Of a stretch of 24,583 nt of DNA, positions 1-6,826 are shown one piece after another (the first letter of the stretch is position 1; each line of letters opens with the position of its first letter). The notes beneath the pieces are model-generated. The model saw only the letters and a program-made list of their open reading frames with translations. It searched no databases and was not told where the DNA came from. The DNA is from CAYRGE01 sp964423985 (GTDB lineage: Bacteria; Patescibacteriota; Minisyncoccia; Phycocordibacterales; CAYRGE01). Position numbers and translations under genes: made by a program. The stretch lies in NCBI GenBank assembly GCA_964423985.1, contig CAYRGE010000006.1, forward strand, positions 1 to 24,583, read 5' to 3'.

Positions 1-150
1 GGCAAACTCAACGCCATTGTCGTATCTAATTTAAAAATACAGAGTCGCTGTGTTGTTCATAAACCTCAAGAGTCTCTCTGTGTGTTGTCTCTGCACATCC
101 ATTAAGAACATGTCTGTAGTCATTTTCAATAATTCGCGTATTATCTTTTG
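1..150. other. Unassigned left edge
   Basis: No gene can be assigned here. The forward frame that continues into the exonuclease remnant contains stops in this interval. The reverse strand has an open frame from 286 to 26, and beyond a -1/+1 shift it could read RYDNGVEFA at the very edge. That is loosely like the TDNGxEF signature of rve-type transposases, but I could not recognise the rest. It may be a decayed mobile-element end next to the broken genes, or chance. Confidence 0.2.
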
Positions 151-498
151 AGTCTAATCTTCTCTCTAAGTATTGACGCTGTGTTAAAGAAAGTAGACCC
201 AAAATATTTAGTGGTCGTTTTTGACTCAGAGACATCAGCAGATAACAAGAAATCAAAAATGCCAGAGTATAAATCAAATCGCACATCGGAAGATAATTCT
301 ATTTTTCATCAACTATCTTTAATTAAAAAAAGTTTAGATATAATGGGTATTTATTGGGTAGAGGATAATCAGAATGAAGCTGATGATGTTAATATTGTGT
401 TTGTGAAAAAATTTCACAAACACAATATTAAATCTTTTATTTGTTCAAATGGGTGGTTTATTGAGTACTTATTGGAAAAGGATAATTTAAGTATATGA
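148..498 (+). pseudogene. Degenerate 5'-3' exonuclease (FEN-like) fragment
   Basis: The translation matches the middle of the 5'-3' exonuclease/FEN domain, as found at the N-terminus of DNA polymerase I or as a stand-alone exonuclease. It has a core strand with VVVFDSE, then PEYKSNR, a helix with IKKSLDIMGI, and the EADD metal-binding motif. About 50 N-terminal residues normally carrying the first catalytic aspartate (LLIDGN-type motif) are missing, and the upstream sequence has stops in this frame. The later motif, normally like GDKDxxQL with two metal-binding aspartates, reads SNGWFIEYLL, so those aspartates are gone. The protein stops where the helix-hairpin-helix part should begin. It therefore looks like a non-functional remnant. 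The TGA stop overlaps the ATG of the next fragment (ATGA). Similarity probably starts near 155; the ATG at 148 is only the first available one. Confidence 0.6.
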
Positions 499-724
499 AA
501 AAGGTATATTTTTTCTTACATATGATGGGTACTATAATTTCACTTCTGGTATTGGTACACAGACGAAGACATTTTTGAAAGGGCTTGATGAGTACCATGA
601 AAAATATGAAAAAATATACGGTGAATTTGAAATAAATTTAGTTGTTCCTGATTTTGACAACACTGTATATGGATATAATCAAGAAAATACAAGATTTGCA
701 AATAAAAACAGAAAAGCAAAATAA
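495..724 (+). pseudogene. Frameshifted N-terminal fragment, probable GT-B glycosyltransferase
   Basis: An ATG at 495 opens MKKVYF. One base is then missing in a run of six Ts (509-514), after which the frame reads LTYDGYYNF, TSGIGTQTKTFLKGL and later INLVVPDFDNTVYGY, ending at TAA 722. This resembles the extreme N-terminus of family 4-like GT-B glycosyltransferases, with a beta-strand, a glycine-rich GIGTQ loop and a second beta-strand ending VVPDFD. Only about 75 residues remain of an expected 350 or more, so the gene is truncated as well as frameshifted. Adding one T would restore MKKVYFFLTYDGYYNF, so the shift could be a homopolymer error, but the missing C-terminal part could not be. The family assignment comes from pattern recognition and is moderate. 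Confidence 0.45.
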
Positions 725-843
725 CAACTTTTTTATATTCTGCATAAAACATAAAATTTATTAAGTAAAAAAACAACAAGAACATTAATTAATTTACAAC
801 CGTCGCTTTATGCAGAATCCTGCTTGGTTGCTTGCAATTTTCT

Positions 844-869
844 AACCATTGTATGTTACAATGGTTTTT
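844..869 (+). terminator. Rho-independent-like hairpin upstream of ndk
   Basis: A perfect 10-bp stem (AACCATTGTA 844-853, TACAATGGTT 857-866) with a TGT loop runs into TTTTT. It would end transcription from the decayed genes to the left before ndk. The stem is AT-rich, so strength is uncertain. Confidence 0.55.
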
Positions 870-905
870 ATTAAGAGTTAATATTTATTATTAAAAATTA
901 AAATT

Positions 906-1382
906 ATGTCACATCCAAAAGAAGAAAAAACCCTTGTTTTAATAAAGCCTGATGCAATTCATCGCAGTCTTGTGGGTGAAATTATTGGTCGCGTAGAGCG
1001 AAAAGGTCTCAAAATAGTAGGAATAAAAATGATGCAACTTGAAGATGTGTTGCTTGAATCTCACTATGCACACATTAAAGACGAGCCTTTTTTTGTTGGC
1101 ATTAAAAAATTTATGAAATCAGCCCCTGTGGTGGTAATGGCATTGTCTGGAATTAATGCAGTGTCTGCAGTTAGGCTTATTGTTGGACCAACAAAAGGAT
1201 ATGAAGCAGACGCAGGGAGTATTCGTGGCGACCTGTCTCTCTCTATTCAATCAAATGTTGTTCATGCATCAGACTCTCCTGAGACCGCAAAAAAAGAAAT
1301 AGAAAGATTTTTCAAAGAAGAAGAACTTTTTGACTACACAAGGCAAGACTTTAGTTATGTATATGCAGATGAAACATTCTAG
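906..1382 (+). CDS. ndk: Nucleoside-diphosphate kinase
   Basis: Transfers the gamma phosphate of ATP to other nucleoside diphosphates through a phospho-histidine, supplying (d)NTPs in the cytosol. The 158-residue protein is the full NDK fold: KTLVLIKPDA near the N-terminus (K14), the kpn-loop region around 88-105, R107 in SIRGD, and the active-site NVVHASDS with the phosphorylated histidine at H120. It is a little longer than the typical 140-150 residues because of a C-terminal tail ending SYVYADETF. A possible -10 box (TATTAT, 886-891) lies 14 bp before the ATG and no Shine-Dalgarno is visible, so the mRNA leader is likely very short. It is followed by noncoding DNA and the RNA gene at 1478, so it is probably monocistronic. 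Confidence 0.97.
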   Translation: MSHPKEEKTLVLIKPDAIHRSLVGEIIGRVERKGLKIVGIKMMQLEDVLLESHYAHIKDEPFFVGIKKFMKSAPVVVMALSGINAVSAVRLIVGPTKGYEADAGSIRGDLSLSIQSNVVHASDSPETAKKEIERFFKEEELFDYTRQDFSYVYADETF

Positions 1383-1441
1383 GTGTTTATACTCTTAGCT
1401 GTTTTGTTAAAAAACAAACAAGAATACACTAAAATGTCAAC

Positions 1442-1470
1442 TTGCATTTTTAGCCTAAAATAAGTATTCT
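1442..1470 (+). promoter_or_regulatory. Predicted sigma-70 promoter of the structured RNA
   Basis: TTGCAT (1442-1447), a 17-bp spacer and TATTCT (1465-1470) lie 7 bp before G1478, the first base of the RNA's closing stem. The same -35 hexamer and spacing occur before murB (18063-18091). Confidence 0.5.
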
Positions 1471-1477
1471 TTATATA

Positions 1478-1621
1478 GGACTATTTGAGTATATTGTCCA
1501 CTTTTATAACAACCTTAGGGATCTTTGTGTAATATATCTGAAGGAATGCACTTGTGCGTACCGTAAGTTTTATTCCAGGAACCCACTTGAATTATCGGGG
1601 TTGCAATATCTTAAATAGTCC
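1478..1621 (+). ncRNA. Structured noncoding RNA, possibly 6S RNA-like
   Basis: A 144-nt segment with no convincing reading frame is closed by a long helix. GGACTATTT (1478-1486) pairs with AAATAGTCC (1613-1621), then G-U, A-U and G-C pairs, a bulged U1490, and ATATTG (1491-1496) with CAATAT (1604-1609). That is 18 bp interrupted by a single bulge. CAACC (1510-1514) can pair with GGTTG (1599-1603), leaving a 13-nt one-sided open region. Further in, GGGATCT/GGAACCC (one mismatch) and GGAAT/ATTCC continue a rod-like fold to an apical loop. With a promoter placed exactly for a start at 1478 and a terminator just after, this is a gene-like unit. The rod with a large central bubble suggests 6S RNA, the regulator that binds RNA polymerase, but I could not test this against a covariance model. 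It could be another RNA class. Confidence 0.5.
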
Positions 1622-1625
1622 TTGT

Positions 1626-1660
1626 AAAAAACCTTGTGTATACATATCATGAGGTTTTTT
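1626..1660 (+). terminator. Terminator of the structured RNA
   Basis: AAAAAACCT (1626-1634) pairs with AGGTTTTTT (1652-1660); the 17-nt loop contains the small palindrome TGTATACA. The 3' arm supplies the U tract, and TATTT follows. It lies 4 nt after the RNA's closing stem. Confidence 0.6.
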
Positions 1661-1662
1661 AT

Positions 1663-2208
1663 TTGTATGCAAATAAAAAACTTAAATATTTTGGAATAAT
1701 AGTCTGGTAGTTATGGTTGCTTGCTAATCTCATTTTTTTATTTGGTTGGAAATTAACAATTGAGGGTGTCGTAATTTTACTTATTCAATACTGATTGGGT
1801 GTTGTATGTTTTAAATAATATTTAACTTAGCAACAAAGACAAGGTTTTTGTGTTCTTGTTTAAAAATACCGAACTTAAATTCACGCAAACTTAAGACATT
1901 AGTTGTTACTTGTTTTACTTTTGATTACTATAACTTTGTTGTTTATTTAAAATAAACAACCTGTTGTTATTTTAAAATTTGAGATTAGCACTAATAATTA
2001 CAATATAATTAGTAAATTTAAAAAAACTACAGCGTTGCCGCAGTGTTTTTAAGAACATAATATTTCGTTTTATTAACATCACTAGATTACATTTTGTACG
2101 GCATATGTAAATCTATATTTATTAGCTGTAATTATTTCACATAATAAAGTTACTTAACATAGCATAATTATTGCTAAAAACACCAAAACAACATAAGATA
2201 CTATTATA
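1663..2208. other. Intergenic, no gene seen
   Basis: Very AT-rich noncoding sequence between the RNA gene and the membrane-protein gene. The one clear structure is a perfect 10-bp AT-only hairpin (1938-1947 with 1951-1960, loop TAA). A weaker GC-containing hairpin near 2028-2050 runs into TTTTT. No open frame here resembles a protein I know. Confidence 0.5.
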
Positions 2209-2616
2209 ATGTACAAACAAACACCAGTGTTTCTTGTTGTGGCATTAACTACTCTAATTGTAGTGATACACTTACTGTCTGTGTTGTTTTTTCTGTATTG
2301 GAGATTTTTTTGGCTTGATATGGTAATGCATTTTCTAGGTGGTTTTTGGGTGGGGTGCACTACTCTTTGGTTTTTGTATTTTTCGAAATATAAAATAAAA
2401 AATAATACCAAAACTACATACATAAATTTTATATGTGTAATCTTGGTTACACTTCTAGTGGGTGTGCTGTGGGAGGTTTCTCAAGTTGTTTTTAACGTTT
2501 TCACAAACAAAGAGATAAATGAAGCAATAGATACGACAAGCGACATCTTGTTCGGTATTGCTGGAGCATTTTTTGCTGCGCTGTATTTTCAAAAAATATA
2601 TTTAAACAAAAAATGA
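2209..2616 (+). CDS. Small four-TM membrane protein, DUF2238/YjdF-like
   Basis: This 135-residue integral membrane protein has hydrophobic segments at about 7-29, 36-57, 73-97 and 111-130. The pattern of polar residues at membrane edges resembles the DUF2238 (YjdF) family: WLDMVMHFLGGFW (D37, H41), WEVSQ (W88, E89) and IDTTSDILFG (D108, D112) before the last segment. The biochemical role of that family is not known, so no function is assigned. It is shorter than typical DUF2238 proteins (around 200 residues), apparently lacking extra N-terminal helices. TAAGAT (2194-2199) lies 9 bp before the ATG, the same arrangement as at secA, so the message may be nearly leaderless. The ATG itself overlaps a TATAAT. 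The gene stands alone, followed by the repeat-rich spacer. Confidence 0.7.
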   Translation: MYKQTPVFLVVALTTLIVVIHLLSVLFFLYWRFFWLDMVMHFLGGFWVGCTTLWFLYFSKYKIKNNTKTTYINFICVILVTLLVGVLWEVSQVVFNVFTNKEINEAIDTTSDILFGIAGAFFAALYFQKIYLNKK

Positions 2617-2662
2617 GAGTAACACACCTCGTTTCGTTTCTCACAAAGACGGAGCACTAAAC

Positions 2663-2711
2663 ATTCTAGATTGCTTCGTCGTTCCGCTACCGCTACACTT
2701 CTCGCAATGAC
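2663..2711 (-). repeat. Dispersed repeat copy 1 (expanded, inverted)
   Basis: On the reverse strand this reads GTCATTGCGAG, an insert of about 19-20 nt rich in GTAGCGG-type triplets, then ACGAAGCAATCTAGAAT. Outside the insert it matches the copy at 2775-2804 in inverted orientation. The surrounding 2617-2930 also repeats CAAAGACGG three times (ending near 2651, 2737 and 2878) and has degenerate GCTTCGTCG pieces. Confidence 0.75.
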
Positions 2712-2774
2712 AGGGGGCGAACATTCTGGCAAAGACGGTGGTTTAAGCTGGTTTGTCCGCACTAACATTTATTA

Positions 2775-2804
2775 GTCATTGCGAGGAACGAAGCAATCTA
2801 GAAT
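2775..2804 (+). repeat. Dispersed repeat copy 2
   Basis: A 30-nt unit beginning GTCATTGCGAGGAACG and ending AAGCAATCTAGAAT. With copy 1 it forms an inverted pair separated by about 63 bp, able to fold into a long cruciform or RNA hairpin. A third copy is at 10186-10213. Confidence 0.8.
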
Positions 2805-2970
2805 TGTTGTTTCGGATTTAATGTTTCGTGCTATTTGTTTCGTCGCTATCGCTTCATTGCGTTCATCGCAAAGACGGTGGACTTTGTGTTGATTTGCTTC
2901 GTCGTTTTTAGTATATGCGGTGTTTTGCACAACTGCTTTTTGTTGTAAAACAAAGAATGCAACACAGTAA

Positions 2971-2995
2971 AAACAGGCCAGCTGGCCTGTTTTTT
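2971..2995. terminator. Bidirectional terminator, perfect 22-bp palindrome
   Basis: Positions 2971-2992 are a perfect palindrome (AAACAGGCC, loop AGCT, GGCCTGTTT). The forward strand continues in Ts to 2995, and the reverse strand reads into TTTTTACTG. It can terminate the leftward infC-rpmI-rplT operon and any rightward transcript from the repeat spacer. Confidence 0.75.
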
Positions 2996-3003
2996 AACTC
3001 GAA

Positions 3004-3028
3004 GTCTTTATGTTTTGGGCATAAAGAC
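3004..3028. other. Perfect 9-bp hairpin next to the terminator
   Basis: GTCTTTATG (3004-3012) pairs with CATAAAGAC (3020-3028) around a 7-nt loop. Neither side has a U tract, so it is not a classical terminator. It lies 8 bp from the palindrome, on the rplT-downstream side, and could form the 3' end structure of the operon mRNA. The rest of 3029-3195 shows nothing. Confidence 0.4.
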
Positions 3029-3195
3029 AAAATTTAACAATAGAATTGTAAAATTTTGAAGTTTGGGGTGAGGTAATAATGAAAACTGTTTAGTAAATAC
3101 TATTACAATGAACTAAAAATTTTTACCACCACATTATTTTAAGTCAGGATTTTTTATAATAAAACACTTTTATTATTGGGTGCGAGTAGGTGGTT

Positions 3196-3543
3196 CTATA
3201 TTTTTGCTTTTGTTATAATTTTCTCAAATACATCAGGATTGTTTTGTGCTAGATCTGCCAGTATTTTGCGATCAATGCCTATTTTATTTTTTTTGAGGTT
3301 GCCAATAAATTTGCTGTACGAAAGTTCAAATGGACGCACTGCTGCATTTATTTTTATCTGCCATAAGCGACGAAAAACATTTTTCTTGTCTTTTCTGTGC
3401 GCAAAGGAGTGATTCCCTGCATGAGAAATAGCTTCTCTTGCTTGCCTCTCTTTGCTTCCACGACCATAGCGATAACCCTTAACCTGTGCTAGCACGTTTC
3501 GTCGCCTCTTCATTGAAATTGTTCCTCTTTTTACTCTTGTCAT
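3196..3543 (-). CDS. rplT: 50S ribosomal protein L20
   Basis: An rRNA-binding protein needed early in 50S assembly. All 115 residues align with the family: MTRVKRG start, the basic N-terminal helix KRRRNVLAQVKGYRYGRGSK, the RDKKNVFRRLWQIKINAAVR core, and the globular C-terminal half with YSKFIGNLKKNKIGIDRKILADLA. It is the last gene of infC-rpmI-rplT, 74 bp after rpmI. In other bacteria L20 represses its own operon by binding the mRNA; no such site can be demonstrated here. A TATAAT-like box 17 bp before the ATG on the reverse strand might provide an internal promoter. Confidence 0.98.
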   Translation of the reverse strand: MTRVKRGTISMKRRRNVLAQVKGYRYGRGSKERQAREAISHAGNHSFAHRKDKKNVFRRLWQIKINAAVRPFELSYSKFIGNLKKNKIGIDRKILADLAQNNPDVFEKIITKAKI

Positions 3544-3617
3544 TGTGTTTTTAGCTAATTATTATATTAATCGGAAACTGTATTTAAAAACATAAACTTT
3601 CTACACAGCATCAACCT

Positions 3618-3803
3618 TTAGTCGTGTGGTATAAAACGAGACTGCGATTTGTTGCTTAATTTAAGTTTTACTGAATTACGCTTTTCTCCTTTTTGTGCAG
3701 AGTTTTCGCGTGCATTGAAATGGTTTTGACCAGCTTTTCTAGTTACTAGCTTACCATTTTTTGTTTTTCGTATTCGCTTTGTAAATGATTTATTTGTTTT
3801 CAT
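3618..3803 (-). CDS. rpmI: 50S ribosomal protein L35
   Basis: This 61-residue, very basic protein of the large subunit shows the family pattern: MKTNKSFTKRIRKTKNGKLVTRKAG, then HFNA and the C-terminal KLKLSNKSQSRFIPHD. The ATG lies inside the end of infC (14-bp overlap, different frame), so the two are probably translationally coupled. An AGGAAAAAAG-type purine stretch precedes the ATG and may act as a weak ribosome-binding site. Slightly short for the family (about 64-66 residues) but complete. Confidence 0.96.
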   Translation of the reverse strand: MKTNKSFTKRIRKTKNGKLVTRKAGQNHFNARENSAQKGEKRNSVKLKLSNKSQSRFIPHD

Positions 3804-4326
3804 TTTTTTTCTTTTTTCCTCGTTCTACTACAATAGCTAACCCTTTGGGAGTTTTTTTTGCTTCTTCTGCTACTCTGTATTCTTCGCTAATTAAATTAAG
3901 TATGCGGTCAAGGCGCTCTTTTTTAAATTTTAAGTCGGTGTATTTTGCACGACCTACTAAAAATAAATTAATTTTTACACGATGGCCTTCTTTAAGCCAT
4001 ACAGAAACCTTTTTTGCTTTTAAATCAAGGTCGTGTTCAGATGTTCCGATTTTAACTTGAACACTTTTTGTTTCCGTTGTGTGTGCCTTGGCTTTCGCCT
4101 CGCTCAATTTCTTTTTTTGATCATATTGAAATTTACCGTAGTCAGTTATTTTTGCAACAGGCGGAACTGCGTTTGGAGATATTTCAATAAGGTCAAGATT
4201 TCGTTCTTTGGTTTTTGCTAGTGCCTCATCAAGACTCATTGTGCCAAGAATTTGCCCATTGTCGTCTATGACGCGAATTTCTCTGGCACGAATTTGATTA
4301 TTTATACGAATTCTAAATTTCTTCAA
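3790..4326 (-). CDS. infC: Translation initiation factor IF-3
   Basis: Binds the 30S subunit, blocks premature 50S joining and checks start-codon pairing. Both domains are present in 178 residues: the N-domain (RINNQIRAREIRVIDDNGQILG through ISPNAVPPVAKITDYGKFQY, about 5-70) and the C-domain (KSVQVKIGTSEHDLDLKAKKVSVWLKEGHRVKINLFLVGR onward, about 85-170), ending in a lysine-rich tail. The reading frame has a TAA immediately upstream (4333-4335), and the first usable start is TTG at 4326. There is no ATG before the conserved region, fitting the rare start codons typical of infC. A GAGGTG sequence (4342-4347) sits 15 nt before the TTG, rather far for a standard Shine-Dalgarno. First gene of the operon with rpmI and rplT. 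Confidence 0.97.
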   Translation of the reverse strand: MKKFRIRINNQIRAREIRVIDDNGQILGTMSLDEALAKTKERNLDLIEISPNAVPPVAKITDYGKFQYDQKKKLSEAKAKAHTTETKSVQVKIGTSEHDLDLKAKKVSVWLKEGHRVKINLFLVGRAKYTDLKFKKERLDRILNLISEEYRVAEEAKKTPKGLAIVVERGKKKKNENK

Positions 4327-4615
4327 AGTTTTTTATTGAAACACCTCGTAATTAGCACTAACGATAAAACAAACCTTAGTACTTAATGTTCTTATTGTTT
4401 TATAATAACTTAACTTTATGATTCTCGCCACAAGTTAAACTATTAAGACATTGTAATGCAAACTAGTATTATAGTCAAGACTTTGCACATCGTTTTACTA
4501 TCTATACTTGTGCTAATATTGAGTATATAAAAGACTGCAACTCTCTTGATGTTGAAAATTAGTAAAACTCTATTTTTTGCATAATACAATATAAGATTAG
4601 TTTTGTCATTCAGAG

Positions 4616-4621
4616 TATAAT
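4616..4621 (+). promoter_or_regulatory. -10 box abutting recG start
   Basis: TATAAT ends 6 bp before the recG ATG (4628), so transcription should begin at or next to the start codon, giving a leaderless message. No convincing -35 lies 17 bp upstream. The remaining divergent spacer to infC (4327-4615) is AT-rich, with a loose AACTT/AAGTT inverted repeat near 4409-4437 and nothing else recognisable. Confidence 0.5.
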
Positions 4622-4627
4622 GTTTAT

Positions 4628-6826
4628 ATGAAATTAGATACTGAAATTAGTGTTGCTTTTAAAAACACTCCAATACAAATTAAGTCTCTTGAGCGAATTG
4701 GTGTTAAAAAAGTACAAGATCTTCTTTATTACTTTCCATCTCGCTATCAAGACTTTAAGGATGTTCTTCTTATTCGCGATTTAAAAAAAGGGGAGAAGGT
4801 CGTTGTATTTGCTAGGGTTAATAGCATTAAAACAGGCAAGGCATATCGCAAAAAAATACCACTTTCAGAGGCTGTTATAAGTGACGAAACCGGTAGAGTC
4901 AAGATTGTATGGTTTCATCAGCCATATATAGCACGAATTATTCAAAAAGATTCACTTGTAAGAGTATTTGGAAAAATTGATTGCAAGAATGGTGTTTTGT
5001 ATTTTACTAATCCCGAGATTGAAAAAGTCTCAAGGATTCCCGCAGGTGCATCGTCGGCACTTTTTAAGCAGAACGATGGTGTTTTTGATCCAATATACCC
5101 GGAAACAAAAGGACTTTCATCAAGTTGGTTTTACCATCGTATTAAAAAAATACTTTTAAGCAAGGCACTTGAAGAAATACAAGACCCTATTCCAGATATA
5201 ATATTAAAAAAATATTCCCTACCCACCCTTAAAACAGCACTTATTTGGGTGCATGCTCCTAAAAAAGAAGAACACAGTGCTTTGGCGCGCAAAAGATTTG
5301 CATTTGAAGAAATATTTTTTATACAACTTGTTCGCATAAAACAACGTGCATTATATGAGCAAAAATTAGCGTTTGAAATAACCCCCCCACACGCACAAAC
5401 AAAACAATTTCTTGAGCGATTTCCCTTTAAGCCAACGAATGCACAATACAAAGCAATAAAAGAAATACTTATTGATATTAAAAAACCAGAACCAATGACA
5501 CGACTACTTGAAGGCGATGTTGGCTCTGGTAAAACACTAGTAGCTGCTACAACTACGCACGCAGTTATAAATTCCGCCCCAAAAGACGATAAATATGCAC
5601 GCCTACAAGTAGCATATATGGCACCGACTGAAATTCTTGCACGACAGCACTTTGACTCATTTATAGAATATTTCTCGCACCTGTCAATTCAAATAGGTCT
5701 TTTGACGGGAAGCGAGTGTCGCAAGTTTCCAGCTAAGGTTTTTACTAAAGAGCAAAAAGGCAAAGGTTCAGCCAAAATTTCTCGTACACAGCTTTTGAAA
5801 TGGGTTGAGAATGGTGATATATCAATTTTAATAGGAACACATGCATTGATTCAAAAAACAGTAGAGTTTAAAAATCTTGCGTATACAATCATTGACGAAC
5901 AACATCGTTTTGGAGTAAGACAACGAGCTTTGCTTGTTGCACAAAAATCAAAAAACAACAAATCGACCACACGCAAAACAATACCAGTTCCACATCTGTT
6001 GTCTATGACAGCTACACCAATTCCCCGTACTCTAGCATTGACAATATATGGAGACCTAGACTTAACACTTTTGGACGAAATGCCACATGGTAGAAAACCA
6101 ATTATTACTAAAATTGTCAAACAAGCAAAACGAAATGCCGTTTATTCTGATATTAAAAAAGAAATTGAATCAGGAAGACAGATGTATGTAATATGTCCAC
6201 GAATAGAAGAGCCTGACCTGCAAAAAACACAAGCTCTTCTTGTTAAATCAGTAAAAGAGGAAGCAAGAAGATTAAAAAAAGACATTTTTCCCAACCAAGA
6301 AATTGAAATACTTCACAGTAAAATGAAGCCCCAAGAAAAAGAGCAGATTATGAATAGGTTTTCTATGGGGGAAATAAACATTCTTGTTACTACTTCGGTT
6401 ATTGAGGTTGGTGTTAATATTCCAAATGCAACAGTGATTATTATTGAAGGTGCTGAGCGGTTTGGGCTGGCTCAACTCCATCAACTTCGCGGAAGAGTTT
6501 TAAGAAGCAACCATCAGGCTTATTGCTACTTATTTAGTAGCACCGAACGAGCTGTGTCCATAAAGCGTCTTAATGCACTAAAAACAGCAAAGAATGGATT
6601 TGAGCTTGCAGAACTTGATCTTGAATTGCGTGGGACAGGGGGTTTGTCTGGTTCAAAACAGTGGGGTATTACTGACATAGGAATGGAAGCAATTAAAAAT
6701 ATTAAAATGGTTGAGGCTGCACGCAAAGAGGCACAGGTGTTAATTAAAAAAGATGTTGAACTTAAAAAATATCCATTAATACAGAAAAGATTATCGGACA
6801 TAAAAAACGAAATACATCTTGAGTAG
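4628..6826 (+). CDS. recG: ATP-dependent DNA helicase RecG
   Basis: Remodels stalled replication forks and branch-migrates Holliday junctions. The 732-residue protein has an N-terminal helix-hairpin region (ERIGVKKVQDLLYYFPSRY), an OB-fold wedge domain (about 55-150), then an SF2 helicase core. Visible motifs are Walker A GDVGSGKT (296-303), DEQH (423-426), TATPIPRT (461-468), EVGVNIPNA (593-601), RFGLAQLHQLRGRV (611-624) and the C-terminal LRGTGGLSG stretch. Motif VI is unusual: the family's QLRGRVGR reads QLRGRVLR, with L625 replacing a glycine, while both flanking arginines are kept. The length is on the long side of the family (about 690); extra lysine-rich residues sit around 370-385 and 440-452. 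Likely leaderless (see the -10 box). Monocistronic, diverging from infC. Confidence 0.97.
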   Translation: MKLDTEISVAFKNTPIQIKSLERIGVKKVQDLLYYFPSRYQDFKDVLLIRDLKKGEKVVVFARVNSIKTGKAYRKKIPLSEAVISDETGRVKIVWFHQPYIARIIQKDSLVRVFGKIDCKNGVLYFTNPEIEKVSRIPAGASSALFKQNDGVFDPIYPETKGLSSSWFYHRIKKILLSKALEEIQDPIPDIILKKYSLPTLKTALIWVHAPKKEEHSALARKRFAFEEIFFIQLVRIKQRALYEQKLAFEITPPHAQTKQFLERFPFKPTNAQYKAIKEILIDIKKPEPMTRLLEGDVGSGKTLVAATTTHAVINSAPKDDKYARLQVAYMAPTEILARQHFDSFIEYFSHLSIQIGLLTGSECRKFPAKVFTKEQKGKGSAKISRTQLLKWVENGDISILIGTHALIQKTVEFKNLAYTIIDEQHRFGVRQRALLVAQKSKNNKSTTRKTIPVPHLLSMTATPIPRTLALTIYGDLDLTLLDEMPHGRKPIITKIVKQAKRNAVYSDIKKEIESGRQMYVICPRIEEPDLQKTQALLVKSVKEEARRLKKDIFPNQEIEILHSKMKPQEKEQIMNRFSMGEINILVTTSVIEVGVNIPNATVIIIEGAERFGLAQLHQLRGRVLRSNHQAYCYLFSSTERAVSIKRLNALKTAKNGFELAELDLELRGTGGLSGSKQWGITDIGMEAIKNIKMVEAARKEAQVLIKKDVELKKYPLIQKRLSDIKNEIHLE

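Noticed and set aside
26..286. Reverse-strand open frame with a possible transposase-like RYDNGVEFA after a frameshift at the window edge
   Set aside because: Overlaps the better-supported exonuclease remnant, requires a frameshift, and the remaining residues match nothing I recognise; kept only as a remark.
495..724. Programmed frameshift at the T run in the glycosyltransferase fragment
   Set aside because: The downstream frame ends after about 70 codons without the rest of the enzyme, so a functional shift product is unlikely.
540..785. Reverse-strand frame of 81 codons
   Set aside because: It is the complement of the glycosyltransferase fragment, rich in Phe/Tyr/Leu from AT-rich antisense sequence.
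2154..2423. Reverse-strand frame of 89 codons
   Set aside because: Antisense to the membrane-protein gene, whose family pattern is clear on the forward strand.
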